This document shows positions 24,025-36,505 of a DNA stretch of 64,000 bases, one piece after another (positions within the stretch are counted from its first letter, which is position 1; every line of letters starts with the position of its first letter). Both the position numbers and the translations under genes were made by a program. The DNA is from Paulownia fortunei (lineage: Eukaryota > Streptophyta > Magnoliopsida > Lamiales > Paulowniaceae). Under the pieces are notes generated by a model. It worked only from the letters and a program-made list of their open reading frames with translations, did no database searches and had not been told where the DNA came from. The stretch is taken from assembly GCA_019321725.1 (NCBI GenBank), contig JAGSPU010000054.1, positions 496,001 to 560,000 on the forward strand, written 5' to 3'.

Positions 24025-26630
24025 CTCTTGTATACATTTGGTTTTTTTTTTTGAAAGGCAAACTCTTAATTAATTGACTTTGCGTTCTAAAACGTCAATG
24101 CTCAAAGCCTCAAAGGACAAGACATGGTTACAAGTAAAACCTATGATGTCCAAGAAAGTGCATTTTTTTATTTTTTTTGTATCTATATGCATACAGGGAT
24201 TACAAATAATGCGTTTAATTGTGCATGATAGTTAACAAAAGAATGATATTGGACATCATAATTTATTGTTTTTTTTTGTTTAACACAAACAAGAACATGG
24301 TAATATAATCTAGTATTTAATTATTTGGGTAAATATGCATGTACTATATTGCTAATATGAAAAATTAATTTTCCATTCTTTTCGGTTGTTTCTCAATTTG
24401 AATTCATAATCGCAATGGTGGAGGCGAGTTTGAATAGAGTGATAAACATATTTTAAAGAATGCTTCTGCCAAAAAAAAATTGACCTATTGATATATGTGA
24501 TGGAGGCTTCATTTTTTTATCCTTTACTTCTCTTTTGAGATTGGTATTTATCTCATCACCGACGCAAATAAGGATATTTTGAAGAGAATTGTCATTCACA
24601 CATTTTGGCATGAAGGCGAAATAATGGTGCATTCAAGACAAATGAGCATGTTTTTTTGGGCCATTTTATGTTTGGTAAGTAAATAGAGGTTTTTGTTATA
24701 TTTGGTCCTTAAATTTTACAGAATAAAAATTAAATAAATATTTTTTCGCTTTAATTAATAGTATGTTGTTGCTTTTTTTTTTTTTTTTTTCTCACTAAAA
24801 TCTAAATCCAAGATAAATCTTTCAGACAACAAATTTAATAATGAATTAGTATGATAGATACATTTGCATTACAAAAAAATTTCTTTTGATACTTGCCTTT
24901 CAACAACTGCGCAATTTTCGTCCTATTTATATGTGACAACCTTATGGTATTGAACAAAGGAAAAGTCAATCTTGAATCTAAGCTTCAATTGCATCCATTA
25001 ATCATATTCAATTTAAGGTACCTCAATCAAATCATGCTTAATAAATAATTAACTTATCATTTTAAATGCAACTTATATCCAACGAAATTTAGTTCGATTA
25101 TTAAAACATGAAATTTCGACATCTAAAATTATGATATCTTATGTTTACGTCTTAACAAATTCGTGAAAATTATTCTAATTTTATATTAATATTATCAAAC
25201 ATATGTGGTCATTGTAATTAAGTAGTCACTGAACTTATTGTATAAAAATGTACTTGATTGTTTCTTAAAAAAATAATAATAGTTGAAAAGGTGTTTAGAT
25301 TTTTTTTTTAAAATTTAAAGAATGCTGAAATGTTTTACACTTGAGATGTGAATTGATTAGACATCAGACCCGAAAAAGTGGACATTTAAGAAGCAAACAC
25401 GTCTCTTTCTTTATCTATCCGCCCTCCGCCGTTTTAGACCAAACCCATTAATGCATTTGCTCAAATGCGACATTCAAAATTGACGACTTACCACAAATTC
25501 AAATGATAGGCTATGTTTGGTGTTATTTTTTGATTTAAGAGATGGTGACGTGAATTAGATGCATATTTTATCATATATTTTACCCATAAATATATATATA
25601 TATAAATAAGTGTGTGTAAATATATGGTGAAATGTGTATTCAGTATATATTACTATGTGTAATATTTATAAGATCATTATTTTTAATTTTTTTCAATTAT
25701 TTTTTGGGAGAATTTATTCTTAATAGTAGATTCGAAATATATTTAAAAAATAAAAATGTGTTTGATATTTTTATTTGAAAAAAATAATATAATGTATTTT
25801 AAGAGATACTTTTCAACTAAAAATATATTCATTAATATTAATTTTATTATATTAATAAATAAATATTTTTAATGTAGATATTAATTATTTAAATATTATA
25901 ATAATAATTAATATTATAAGAAAATAAAATTATTATTTTTTAAAAATACAAATGACAAATAAATTTTGATCGGATAAGAAAAATGACTAGCAAATGAAAC
26001 CATGCATAGTGGTAGATTACATTACAGAAACCATATTTTAATGAAACTCTTTATCAATATAATGCACACCTATTTAAGCTATGAATCACTACTTAATAGA
26101 AATACCATAACAAGAAGGCAAATATTACAAAGTAAAAAATGTGAAATTCAATAGCTTACCATATTTCCTTATTTATAGCAGCATATTAACCGGTGCAGTC
26201 AAACCTTGTCTGTAGAGATGTATGTATAAACAAATATTAAAAAATCAACAATTGAAAAATAACTATATGCCAACATCTGTAGTATTGAAGAAAGTCACTG
26301 CAACAAAAACAAAATTTAGAGTACTAAACAAAATAATAGTGTAATGCAAGTTGCTCGCTCCATTTCCTTCTCGGCCTTGGATCCGGGAAGACATGAATAC
26401 CAAGTTTAGTGAGAAAGCTAAAAAATTACTCTTCAGAACCGATATTTTTGTATTCTAGATTCTTTTCCATCTATAAGATACTGATTTTTAACATTCCATT
26501 GATATCAATACTATAAGCTTTCATGACTGCAAGTATCGAATTAATACATGTACATGGTGTGTGCTTCTCATCGAAACACATTCTCTTGATATTTGGTGCT
26601 TTTAGCTTGCCGTACGAAGTGATCAAGAAA
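24025..26630. other. Intergenic spacer, AT-rich
   Basis: This region is very AT-rich (especially 25560-25960) with poly-T at 24774-24790 and a short ta repeat at 25590-25602. The last part, about 26150-26630, is probably the 3' untranslated region of the RRM gene on the minus strand. No gene or intact transposon was recognised. Confidence 0.6.
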
Positions 26631-29580
26631 TCAATTTTGTGGTGCTGGTTCAGGGGGTCCTCTAGCTATTGGCATGCCCGAACTTGAACCTGATCTAGGC
26701 TTTGCATAGTCCACAAAAATAACACGCCCATTAAGTGGCTGCAGCAAGCAGCACTTGTGTTAAAATCTAGAGTGTCTAAGTTGAATAGGGAAAGAGAGAG
26801 GAAAAAACAGGACACACCTTTCCATTCATTTCTGCAATCGCTTTCTCAGCTTCATCATCTGATGCATAAGTGACAAATCCAAAACCCTTTGATCGGTCTG
26901 ATACTCTATCCATCACGACTTTAGCTGCCAAAATGAAGATAATCAAACTCAAGTGGGTTCAAATTGACTCGCTAATGGAAAAGGCTAAACTAATGATGAT
27001 AGATAATACACCTTCAATAACTTGACCATATTGAGAAAATGACTCGGACAATCCCTGTTCGGTCGTATAAAATGAAAGTCCTGCAAACAATTCATTTTGC
27101 ATGGCAAGGTAAATATCAACTTTAAATTTAACAAAAGTGTAAACCTCACAGTTATCTAGTAGTATTATTTTTTCAGCAGACGCCTCGAAGACTGTAATAT
27201 CTCCAATGCTGAATGAAAAATAAGGAGGCAGCAAGCACATAATTCAAGAGCACGGCTTAGGATTTGAGAAATATATAATGGGATTACCATATATGGAAAG
27301 CAGAAAATACGGTACACCATACGAGTAAATAGAATTAACATAAATTACAAAAATCAAGTCGACCTTAACTTAGTCAACCTGCCTCAGATAGTGATTGAAC
27401 AAAATGAAAACAACAGTATTATTCAGGAAAAAATGAAAAAATGTCTCTAAAAATTCTCTCTTCTGTATATTGGAAACAATATAAATGCTTGACTTCAGCA
27501 GGTAAATAACTTAATAACTAGTATATAAGATAGATTAAATAAGTAACTAGATATAGCTCTACCCCAAATTCATATATACAGAATACACTTCTGTTATGAA
27601 GACTGTGGATGTGAGATGTCTTGACTGTTTCTGATTCAGAAAGTTGAAAAATTCATGTATTATGAACATTTTGCCTCAGCTTTCATGGCTGCCCTGAAAT
27701 TGTGAGATCTTACGGTGAGAAGTGATAATTGGGCTAGATTGAAATACATCATTATATAAAATATCAGCTTGTTGAGGCCCCAAAGTGTGTTTGGATTTAG
27801 AGGTGGGATAACAAAGCTTTGGCATCTCACCTTTTTGGGGTGGCTGAAGGGATTGACTTCAGAGTAGGATTGCAAACAAATCAAGCCTGCTCACAAGATT
27901 TTTAAGTTGGCTAAAACAATATTTGAATTTGAATCCCAAAACTTGGCTTCGAGCTGAGTTTGAGCCTAATTGTTCTCGTTTGATAGCTAACAAGAAAATT
28001 GTGGGCTTTAATTTAATTTTAAGTTTTTTATATTATAGTTCTATATAGATGTCCATATGCTATCACTGGAATTATATATCAAAGTTTGATTTGACTTCTC
28101 TATAACCTTTATCTTTTCAAATTACTCATATTTCTGCCCTAGCTGACCCCAGTATCATCTCATGGTTTTCACCAGTCATCACTCTCTCCAGCAATAACTC
28201 TAAGACTCACAATATTAATATTGCAAACTCAGTTCATTCCCTGCTATTTAACCTACAGTAGATATGAAGTGAAAGAAATTAGGATGCTCATAAGTAGAGC
28301 AAGCAATGAAAAACCAAAGTGTGCATAGTGGTACTTGTCTATCTATGCCTTGAAAAGAGAGAACTTTTCAGAATTATAGTCAGCAAGCACTTCTAATTCA
28401 AATGGGTTTATTGATTTTATTAACAAATAACCAAATTTAAATTGTGTTAGGCGGTTTTCTAATGGAGCAAGTGCGATTCAAAATGCCAGAACAGGTGGTT
28501 GAGTCCTAGACAGCTGAAAATCAACCGCTAGTGAGTAGAAGAGCTGAAATATGTTTAGCCAATTCATGTATTAAGATGGGTTTGGATAGAAAGTTGCTCT
28601 TTGGATAACCAAACGGAAGAGACCCAAATTTCAGTCAGCTTTCACTTTCTTGTGAAGAACTCAATAGGCTTGAACTCAAGCTTGAGTTTGATATACTTGA
28701 TTCAAGCTCGAGCTCAAGCACCACCCTTACTCCAGAGGATAACCTGGAGAACTACTTCTGAAATTTACACATATATGTGTATTTCATGTAATTATTTTAT
28801 ATTTTTATAAAAAATCAATATAACAACCTCAATGTAACTCTTTCTTTGAGTGTTTTTCTTCCACAATTAGTTTGGAAAAAAATGATCACACTGGAGTTTT
28901 AACCATAGAAAGAAAGATTTAACCTAAGCTCCATCCAAAACTCCTAGCCCCTTCATTAAAACTTAGGGAATGGTATTTCAGATAGCGAGCAAGAACCACC
29001 CAACCTTTCCTGAATTTTCTTTGATTTTGCAGATCAATTGTTAAATCCTGACTCTCTTACAGGCAATGGAGGAGCCCGCAGTCAAGTGTCCAGGCCACAT
29101 CATTGCTCACAGTCAGGGCTTGCTGGCCATCTCACTTTAGAGGCAATTAAACAGAAAAAAGAAAGCAACTTCGTAGTCACAATCTTTATACCAGAACCAT
29201 GTATATCATAATTCCATAATCATATGTATACACCCACGTAAACAATAAATCTTCAAGAAACTACCATAAAACCTTCATAAACCCCAGAGAAAGGAAACTG
29301 TACAATAAAAAATAAAACAATAATAATAATAGTAAATTACAAAGCAAATTATTCCTGGAATCATTTAACAAGAAAGAAGAATTCATCGAAATTCCAATTT
29401 GCTCAAGTTTCGTGTCAGTTCTGAGGTACCTACCTCCGACGAAGAGCTTGGAAGCTATGCCTCTGCAAGAAATGAAAAGTGCCGGAATTAGTGACGAGGA
29501 TGACAAAGAATACTGGAGTTGGGTTTTGAGAGCTGAGAAGAAACATTGATGTTCTTTGACAGTTTTCTAAGGGCCGCCAT
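26631..29580 (-). CDS. Small RRM RNA-binding protein with organelle-type leader (one apparent 1-base frameshift)
   Basis: Exons: 29434-29580, 27012-27080, 26818-26924, 26631-26738, all GT-AG; stop at 26631-26633. About 143 residues. Start at 29580 gives MAALRKLSKNINVSSQLSK, a basic, Ser-rich leader typical of mitochondrial or plastid targeting. The single RRM follows at about residues 46-125: RNP2 is KLFVGGLSF, RNP1 is KGFGFVTY, with DDEAEKAIAEMNGKPLNGR after it. The tail is short and Gly-poor (ARGPPEPAPQN). The exon order resembles plant small mitochondrial glycine-rich/ORRM-type RNA-binding proteins, which take part in organelle RNA editing or splicing; the precise role is not visible here. 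Exon 1 is one base short of the phase exon 2 needs; an extra A in the run at 29524-29527 would join the leader to the RRM frame. Intron 1 is long (2.35 kb). Confidence 0.82.
27081..29433 (-). other. Intron 1 of the RRM gene
   Basis: This 2.35-kb stretch separates the leader exon from the RRM exons. Part of it (about 27880-28730) has gct-cgagctt/aactcaagcttgagtt text, including a near-palindrome around 28672-28690, which looks like a degraded dispersed repeat. No gene recognised. Confidence 0.55.
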
Positions 29581-29587
29581 TGTTTTA

Positions 29588-29611
29588 TGTGTGTGTGTGT
29601 GTGTGTGTGTG
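29588..29611. repeat. (TG)12 microsatellite upstream of the RRM gene start codon
   Basis: Twelve uninterrupted tg units begin 8 bases from the start codon (29578-29580) on the minus-strand gene, so they probably lie in its 5' leader, read there as (CA)12. Confidence 0.9.
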
Positions 29612-31802
29612 AAACAGAGAGAAGTGACTCTTGGGAAACATATTAATGGTTTTAGGGTATTCCATTACCATATCTTTTTAAATTCCATTAGCTACAAAAT
29701 TATGTCAAGTTTATTGAGAGGGTGTTTGATACTTATTTAGGATATGAAATTAATTTGTAAAAAATTATATATTTGTTAGTTATTTTTAAATGAATTTTAA
29801 AAATAAATTAATTTTTTAAAAATTTATTTTAAAAAAATATAAAATTATGATTTTTGAATTTTTTTATTGTACTTTTATTAAATGAATATTAAAGTATATT
29901 TCTATCAAACACTTAATAATACTTATAATTTATAAATATTTAAAAAAAATATTTTATAAATAAATTTTTATTTTAAAAGTAATTTCAAACATGCATTTAA
30001 TTTTTTCATTAATTCATTACATTAATTTTTGACGTGATTGCTACCACAAAACTCCCAAAAGAATTACAGAAAAATAATTTTTATATATAACTAAATTATT
30101 ATATATAGCTTCCACAAAAAATAGTATTAATGGATCGTCAACATCAATTAAAATTTTTATTCTAAATTAAAAAATATTAATTTAAGTCGGTTGGATACAT
30201 TTGAAGAAACGTATTCTTAACAATTTCAAAATATATATATAAAAAAAAAAACGAGGAAATATTCCAACTTGTTAAATTTGCAAGGAAATGAACATGTGAT
30301 AAAATTAAGTTTTACTCTCCCAAACGCACTTTTCATTATCCTAAAGTGAAATTGCATTTGGAGAGTTTGGGAGTGTTTGGGCCTCTCTCTACTATCTACT
30401 ATCTATTGTTTTGCCTACTCTGTGTGCAGATTATATCTTTTTCATTATTGTAGTTCGCAAACCGTACTTTTTATCTCTACTTATGTACACAGAGTCTCAC
30501 TCTTACACTATACACACCATGAGCACGATGGTGAGATCTTGTGGTTCGTTTCATGGTGAGAACGGCGAAAGGTAGGGAGATTGGGTTATCAGTTAGTATT
30601 TCTTATAATTTTCTTTTAAAAGTAAAACAGATGTATTCAATAATTTCATTGAGTTATGAACGACTTGTAAGTATTATTAAGTTATTTGATTTTTTTTTTA
30701 ATCCAAGTTTCTGATTTCTTCGGATTAATTATGAATCTTTTGAACACTTGTCTCTACACCTAAAAAGAGTAAATAACGAGATATGTTTCAATCCAACAAT
30801 AACTGTACACTTCTGCATATAATAAAGTCCAACCTACAATAATCATTCGAGACACCTCAATCGTATAATTTAATTGACAGTACAGTAATTATTTCATAAT
30901 GAATATGAAGTAACTTGAAGGCAATTTTTATTATTGAGTGATGCATATGTAACCTTCATTTGAGTTTTATAACAAATTGACATCAAACCCACAAACGTTC
31001 CAAACTGTAGGAAATTGCACATTCGGATTTGATTTACAATTAGCAATTTGAAGTTTCTTTTTTGGTAAAATCGTATGATTTAAAATTAACAATAGAAAAT
31101 CAAAATCTCACCATATCACCAACCACCGCTGCACAAACTCTCAATAAAAAAATAATAAAAATAAATATAATATATTCACTTTTCAACTCTTATTTGAAAA
31201 ATTATGTCTTCAATTAATTGAAAACATCAAATTATGATGGACGGAGTAAAGCAGAGCAGGGTGGGGACTGAAGATTACAAGGAAAAGTTAGAAGGTAGGA
31301 ATCAACACTCTTACTGTTTTTCTAACTTATTTTTTCATTGCAGAAAAAGATATTATGTATTTCTTTGAATTGGATGCAACATAATTATGTTTTTATTAAT
31401 TTGATGTTTATACATATAAAAAAATTTATACCCTGATACTAGTTTTACATTTTTCCTTTCTCATAGTTGTAAATAACATATTAAAAAATATTTGCTTATA
31501 TTGAGTATTCCTTGTTTTAATAATCAATCATTATGTCAAATTAATATAATGTAAGTGCCAGTAAAAGAACAGTAAAGCAAATCTCATAGTTGAAACCCTA
31601 AACAAAAAAATACAGTATTTTGCATTGCAAATATGGAAAATATACAAATGTGATTTACATTTGACAATCAAGAAATAGTTCACCAAATACAAGAACAACA
31701 GAAACCAAATCAACAACTTGTTTATAAGAAAAGAAAAATGAAAATCAAATTCATCCCAAACAAGAAGACGACCATTCTCCCAATACATGTTAATGTCGTT
31801 CA
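29612..31802. other. Intergenic spacer, strongly AT-rich
   Basis: The part 29700-30290 is almost pure A/T with repeated tttaaa/aaattt runs. At 30308-30374, ctcccaaacgcacttt and its near-complement around aatgcaatttcac/gagtttgggag form a small inverted repeat, a possible MITE relic. A 45-codon frame starting at 31235 has no family that I can name. The end near 31530-31800 is probably the 3' untranslated region of the CASP-like gene. Confidence 0.55.
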
Positions 31803-32566
31803 TCAATGTTTCCTTAGGGCGAGAGCGGAGAGCACCACCAGGAAAATGAGCAGAGCCACCGCGATGAACGCTGCCACCACCGCTCCGCTGACCCTCTGGC
31901 AGAAATCAGTGAACTGCTGGCATATCGCCAGCCAGTTCGCGTCCGTGTTCCCGTTGTGAGCCAGGTACACTATTGCCGCCGAGGAAGCAGCGGCAGAAGT
32001 AGACAAAGTCACCGTCAACTACAATCAAAAACAGAACAGGAATTTGTCAACCCAATATATATTAACTAAGAGGAAAAGAAACTTGGGAAGCTTACTGTGT
32101 CGCAGAGAATTAATAGAAGCCTTGGCCCTGCAGCGAGAGGTCGAGCAATGCAAACTATAGAGAAGGGCACAGAGAGAACAAGGTAGCCAGTAACTATTGA
32201 CAAAGCTAAACAAAGAACCTGAATGAATAAAGTAGAGTTTTTAAGTCATCACAATGGAAGCATATAAAATGGAAAGATCACAATGATAGAAGAGGACTGA
32301 CGTGAAAGTAGGGAGATCATCATAGCTGGCTTGGAACTGGAAGAACTGGGTGAAGAAGGGAAGAGTCTGTTCGGTGGTTCCCATGGTGATGGTGGCTGCT
32401 AAAGCTGCTGTGGCAGCGCTTATACGGAGGATAAGATCGAAAATGGAGACACCCCTTTTGTATCCTGCGGCTCTTGCATTCTCAACAGCCCCAAGAAGGG
32501 GTGCTTTCCCTTTCCTTTCTCTGCTAGTTTCTGCAATTTCAACGGTTGTCGCTCGCTTTTCTCCAT
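31803..32566 (-). CDS. CASP-like (CASPL1-group) four-helix membrane protein (two apparent 1-base frameshifts)
   Basis: Exons: 32302-32566, 32096-32218, 31803-32018, GT-AG; stop at 31803-31805. About 201 residues after correction, a normal CASPL length. A short cytosolic N-terminus ([20 protein letters not shown]) is followed by four hydrophobic segments: [20 protein letters not shown], then [20 protein letters not shown], then [20 protein letters not shown], then [20 protein letters not shown]. The first loop has [19 protein letters not shown] and the second [20 protein letters not shown], both typical of the family. Known: CASPs assemble the Casparian strip membrane domain; CASPL members mark plasma-membrane domains more widely. 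Frame problems: one base is missing from the A run just after ATG (32557-32560), and one from the T run near 32208-32210 that otherwise makes TAG in exon 2. Both exon lengths are one short for their phases. Confidence 0.88.
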
Positions 32567-32700
32567 CTTAATTGACTAGAGAGTGTTGAGAAGAAAGAAA
32601 GAAGAAAGAAATATGCAAGTACTCAGAGGATATGAGTCTGCTTTTGCTTTGTGTTTAGCTGTTTCTTGATTGTGATCTGAAAATGGGAAGAAGGGAAGAG

Positions 32701-32710
32701 CCTTATATAG
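32701..32710 (-). promoter_or_regulatory. TATA box of the CASP-like gene
   Basis: Minus-strand ctatataagg lies about 140 bases upstream of the start codon at 32566, a plausible core promoter position. Confidence 0.5.
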
Positions 32711-34306
32711 AGGGAAAAATAGATGCATTTGCTTAGAAGAGTTGGTTTTGGAGGTTTGATTTGTGTTGCAATATTTAAATTTGTGTGCCAGAATAATGAA
32801 AAGTTGAGATAATGGAGCAAGAAGAGTTGTTGCTAACTGTTTTTGTTATGGTTGGGTTATATTTTTTGATCACCTTTTGAATTATAAGTTGGGGTGGACT
32901 AAATTATACAATCACTACTTTTAACTGAAACTTCTTTCTTAAACTTATTGTGATAATACCTTGAGTCAATGTTCAAGAACTCTGAGAAACGAAAACAGGA
33001 TATTTTTTTTAGCTAAAGTGAAATGCATATTATCTCAAAGAAAATTACTCCTGCATTTATATCTAGATATCAATTCATATCGATGAATAATTTATAATAA
33101 TCAACTATTAATAAACAAGTAGAAAAATGCCCACATATCACATCAATAAATAATTTATATTAATCAACTATAATACAAAAAGATAAGTATTCCCACATCT
33201 GGTGACTCAAACCCAAGATCTAGAAATTTTAGACCTTCACTTTGCCATTAAACCAAAGTTTCCTTAGCCATCGGCAAAGAATGTTAATTTGGGGAAACCT
33301 CTAAGGAAAATGGATGGTAAGACTGTAAGTCAAACACGATTATTCCCTTGATTAGTCAACTAACACAAACACCTTCCCTAATCCACTACATGCGTTCTTT
33401 TACATTATAATACACTTGTTTAATGAGCGTGTGTACGGGTGACACTTTATTCGTTTCCACATGAAAAAAAAAAAAAAACCACTATTAGTTGGCAAAACCA
33501 GATCCACGTTTTTCCTTCTTCAATAGTAACCACCCCAAATATAAGAACTAATAAGGAGACTGACGATCTTGTAAAAAGACATCATGGTCCAATTACACAT
33601 TCAAATATAAACTAGCTCAAAAAACACGGATTTTTTTATTTATTGTGACAAAAGGTATTATAGTAGTAGTTCAATTAAAAAGATTTAAGTAGATTACTTT
33701 GGATAAGTTGATGAATAATTATGTTTGTTTCAATTATAGATAAATAATATTGACAACTCAATTTCTTTGTTGGCAAAAATGAAGGCAATCAAACTATATA
33801 TCCACCTAGATATTGCACTTAACAGTCAAAATAAATCTATATTTTTTCTACAAGCTAAACATAGAATATTTAATATATACTGATCAAGTTTTTTGATTAA
33901 TAGCATGAATTATATATTGTAGGAAAAAAATTTGATTCAGAATAAGCTGACTAAATTCTTGATCCTCATCATTGTGTTTGATTTTAACAACTTCACCTAA
34001 AAAAAATAAATTAATTATTCCATATAATTAACGTTATAAGATGAATATTCTTATTATATATTCATAATCTAAATATTTCTTACTACAAACATGAAGTATA
34101 AAATTACGCCTTAAACCATAATAAGGTAAAAAAAAAAAGAAATTAAAATGCAAGTCTACAATCTTATACAAAAGAAAAAGACAAAAAAAGAAAAAAGAAA
34201 GAAAAGAAAGAAAAGAATTTTGACTAGACCGGCACCCGACTCATAATCCTCAACAAAAGACCGAACAGACCCATTTCAGGGGGACACGCGCACACTTCTC
34301 GAATCA
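32711..34306. other. Divergent intergenic region between the CASP-like gene and CYP18-2
   Basis: The flanking genes are transcribed away from each other. It is AT-rich with poly-A at 33463-33478 and ga/aaag-rich runs at 34120-34215 just upstream of CYP18-2. A two-copy tandem repeat of about 60 bp (ataatttat-ttaatcaacta ... cccacat) lies at 33078-33198. No gene seen. Confidence 0.6.
33078..33198. repeat. Tandem duplication, two copies of about 60 bp
   Basis: Both copies contain aataatttata, ttaatcaacta or taatcaacta, and end with cccacat, at 33078-33137 and 33138-33198; moderately diverged. Confidence 0.65.
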
Positions 34307-36505
34307 ATGGCACTGAGAGAGAGGAGAGAGACGCTGGCGAATGGCGACGGAGGGCCGCTGGAGGTCACTCTGGAGACTTCCATGGGCCCTTTTGCTGTTG
34401 AGATGTATCACCACCACGCGCCCAGAACCTGCGAGAATTTCGTGAAGCTCGCTCGCAAGGGCTACTACAACAACGTCAAATTCCACAGAATCATTAAGGT
34501 TCGTCTCTCCCTTTATTTCCCGTCTATTCTCACACACTAACAAGCTTATTTGATGCTCTGCAATTTTATCTGTTCGGAAATGGTTTTATACTTTGTATTT
34601 TTGGATTATTTGTGTATATTTTGTGGTTTTACAGGATTTTATAGTGCAAGGAGGTGACCCTACGGGAACTGGAAGGGGTGGCGAATCCATCTATGGGTAT
34701 GTGTTTTTTCCTATCTTTGATAATTCCTTATGTAATTTTTTTCTTTGTTTCGCTTTTGGCTCATGCTTTTCTCTTGGTTGTTAGTACTAATTATGTTTTA
34801 CCAAATAGGATATGAATATCTAGTGTTACATTTTAAGATTTATTTTTTGTTTTTCCAATGCCATATTTCTTGCATCTGTATGTTTGAAATATTTATTTTA
34901 GATGCCGTTTTACTTCCAAGAGTTGGCTCACTTTTTTCCTTGGATTTTGGTTCAGATACCCTTTCTTGTTTTAGGTTTATGTTCTAGGTTGATTGTTTTC
35001 ATTAACAATTCATCTTCTTTGTGTGCGATAAAGGCATAAATGGTGGGGCATCTCGGTCTTTTGGGCTTAAGGATATGATCTGTATTCAAATATGCCTAGA
35101 TTTGTCCAAAACATTTCCTCTTATGTTAGTACTCTGCTGGAACACGTTGCTACCTGCCCAGAGTTTGGTTTCAAAATTTGACTTCTGTATCTTTTTTGTT
35201 AACATTTTTTACTGCAGTAAGCACTTTGATGATGAGATACATAGGGAGTTGAAGCATACAGGAGCTGGTATCATATCTATGGCGAATGCTGGTCCAAATA
35301 CAAATGGAAGCCAGTTCTTTATAACTTTGGCACCTGCGCCCTCTCTGGATGGTATTTATATTAATTTCGAAAATATGTATCAATGCATCAAACAGCCTCC
35401 TCTGTTTACAAGGCTGTGAAGAAGAACTTGTTGTAGTATGTGATGTCATTATTCCAACTGGACATCAATGAATTTGACATTTGACATATAATATGCTGAT
35501 GCATCTGACTTAGAATGTTGATTTTCTGGAGTTAGCATCCGCATTTCATTTCAAATATCATTATTAAATCATTTTTTTGTAGTTTTTTTCTGGATTTATA
35601 TGGAACTTATATTAAACCATGCTTCCGAATCGAACTTGACTTTGTATCAGCAGAGGCTTGGATTTGTAGTATATCATTGGGCTACCTTGTTAACCTTGGA
35701 AGGGTTATGCAAGGAGCAGATTGATCAACAGGTTTGAATGCGTCTTGTGTAGCAAAAGCTAGTTTTTGGCATGCTAGTGTTAGTCATCTGTTGTTTTTGC
35801 TTAGGTGCTTTGACCTTAACTATCTTGGATAGATTTTTATTTATTTATTAGTATTATGTTTGTTGGCTGCAATTTCATTAGTTTACAACTTTTGAGATGT
35901 CATTATTTCATAAACAGTATTCACAAATGTGTCAAAATTTTGTTTTTACAGGGAAACATACAATATTTGGAAGAGTATGTAGAGGAATGGAAATTGTCAA
36001 GAGACTTGGCAGTGTTCAAACTGATAACACCGATCGGTATGCCTATTTACTTGTTATCTTCTTGGCTGTGTGCTTGATGAAACTATATTGAGCAAATAGT
36101 TAGCAGAGTTAAAGGCAATTTCAGTTAGTTTGCAAGGCTAGGCATTGGAATAAGATATGTTGCAACCCTGATTGAAAAATTTGCATGGATTACTCTTTTA
36201 TAGTGAGCTTTTGTTTAGACATATATTTTGGCAATCAGTAACCATGAAGACAAAGTTTCAACACTACATCAGTACTCTTTGCTCGTCTTCAAATTCTATG
36301 CATTTTGCTTAGAATATTTATATTCATGATCACAATATTAGCATTCCATAGTAAATCTAACTTGATCTTTCATGAGTTCTGCACGGTCACTTGTTTAACA
36401 ATTATTTTCAACATCTCTGCGCGGGAAATAATTATTGATTTGGTACTTGGCTAGTGCAGGCCTATCCATGATGTGAAGATACTTCGGGCAACTGTTAAAG
36501 ATTAG
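34307..36505 (+). CDS. CYP18-2: Peptidyl-prolyl cis-trans isomerase CYP18-2 (PPIL1-type cyclophilin)
   Basis: Exons: 34307-34498, 34635-34696, 35218-35351, 35952-36036, 36460-36505, all GT-AG and in phase with no correction needed. 172 residues; stop TAG at 36503-36505. After a short N-terminus the whole protein is one cyclophilin domain: [136 protein letters not shown]. The active-site set is present: Arg and Phe in FHR..DF, Gln in NGSQFF, Phe in that block, and His in DGKHTIFG. A Cys or His replaces the Trp of CypA, which is usual for PPIL1. Known: PPIL1/CYP18-2 is a spliceosome-associated isomerase bound through SKIP. It is the only gene in the window with no frame defect and serves as an internal control. 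Confidence 0.95.

Noticed and set aside
29434..29520. A 51-base intron inside RRM exon 1 (gtattc to ttgcag) as the cure for its frame problem
   Set aside because: Removing it gives an immediate stop, and 51 bases is shorter than usual plant introns. A lost base in the A run fits better.
31235..31372. 45-codon frame followed by an acceptor-like pyrimidine tract and cag
   Set aside because: No motif and no partner exon found.
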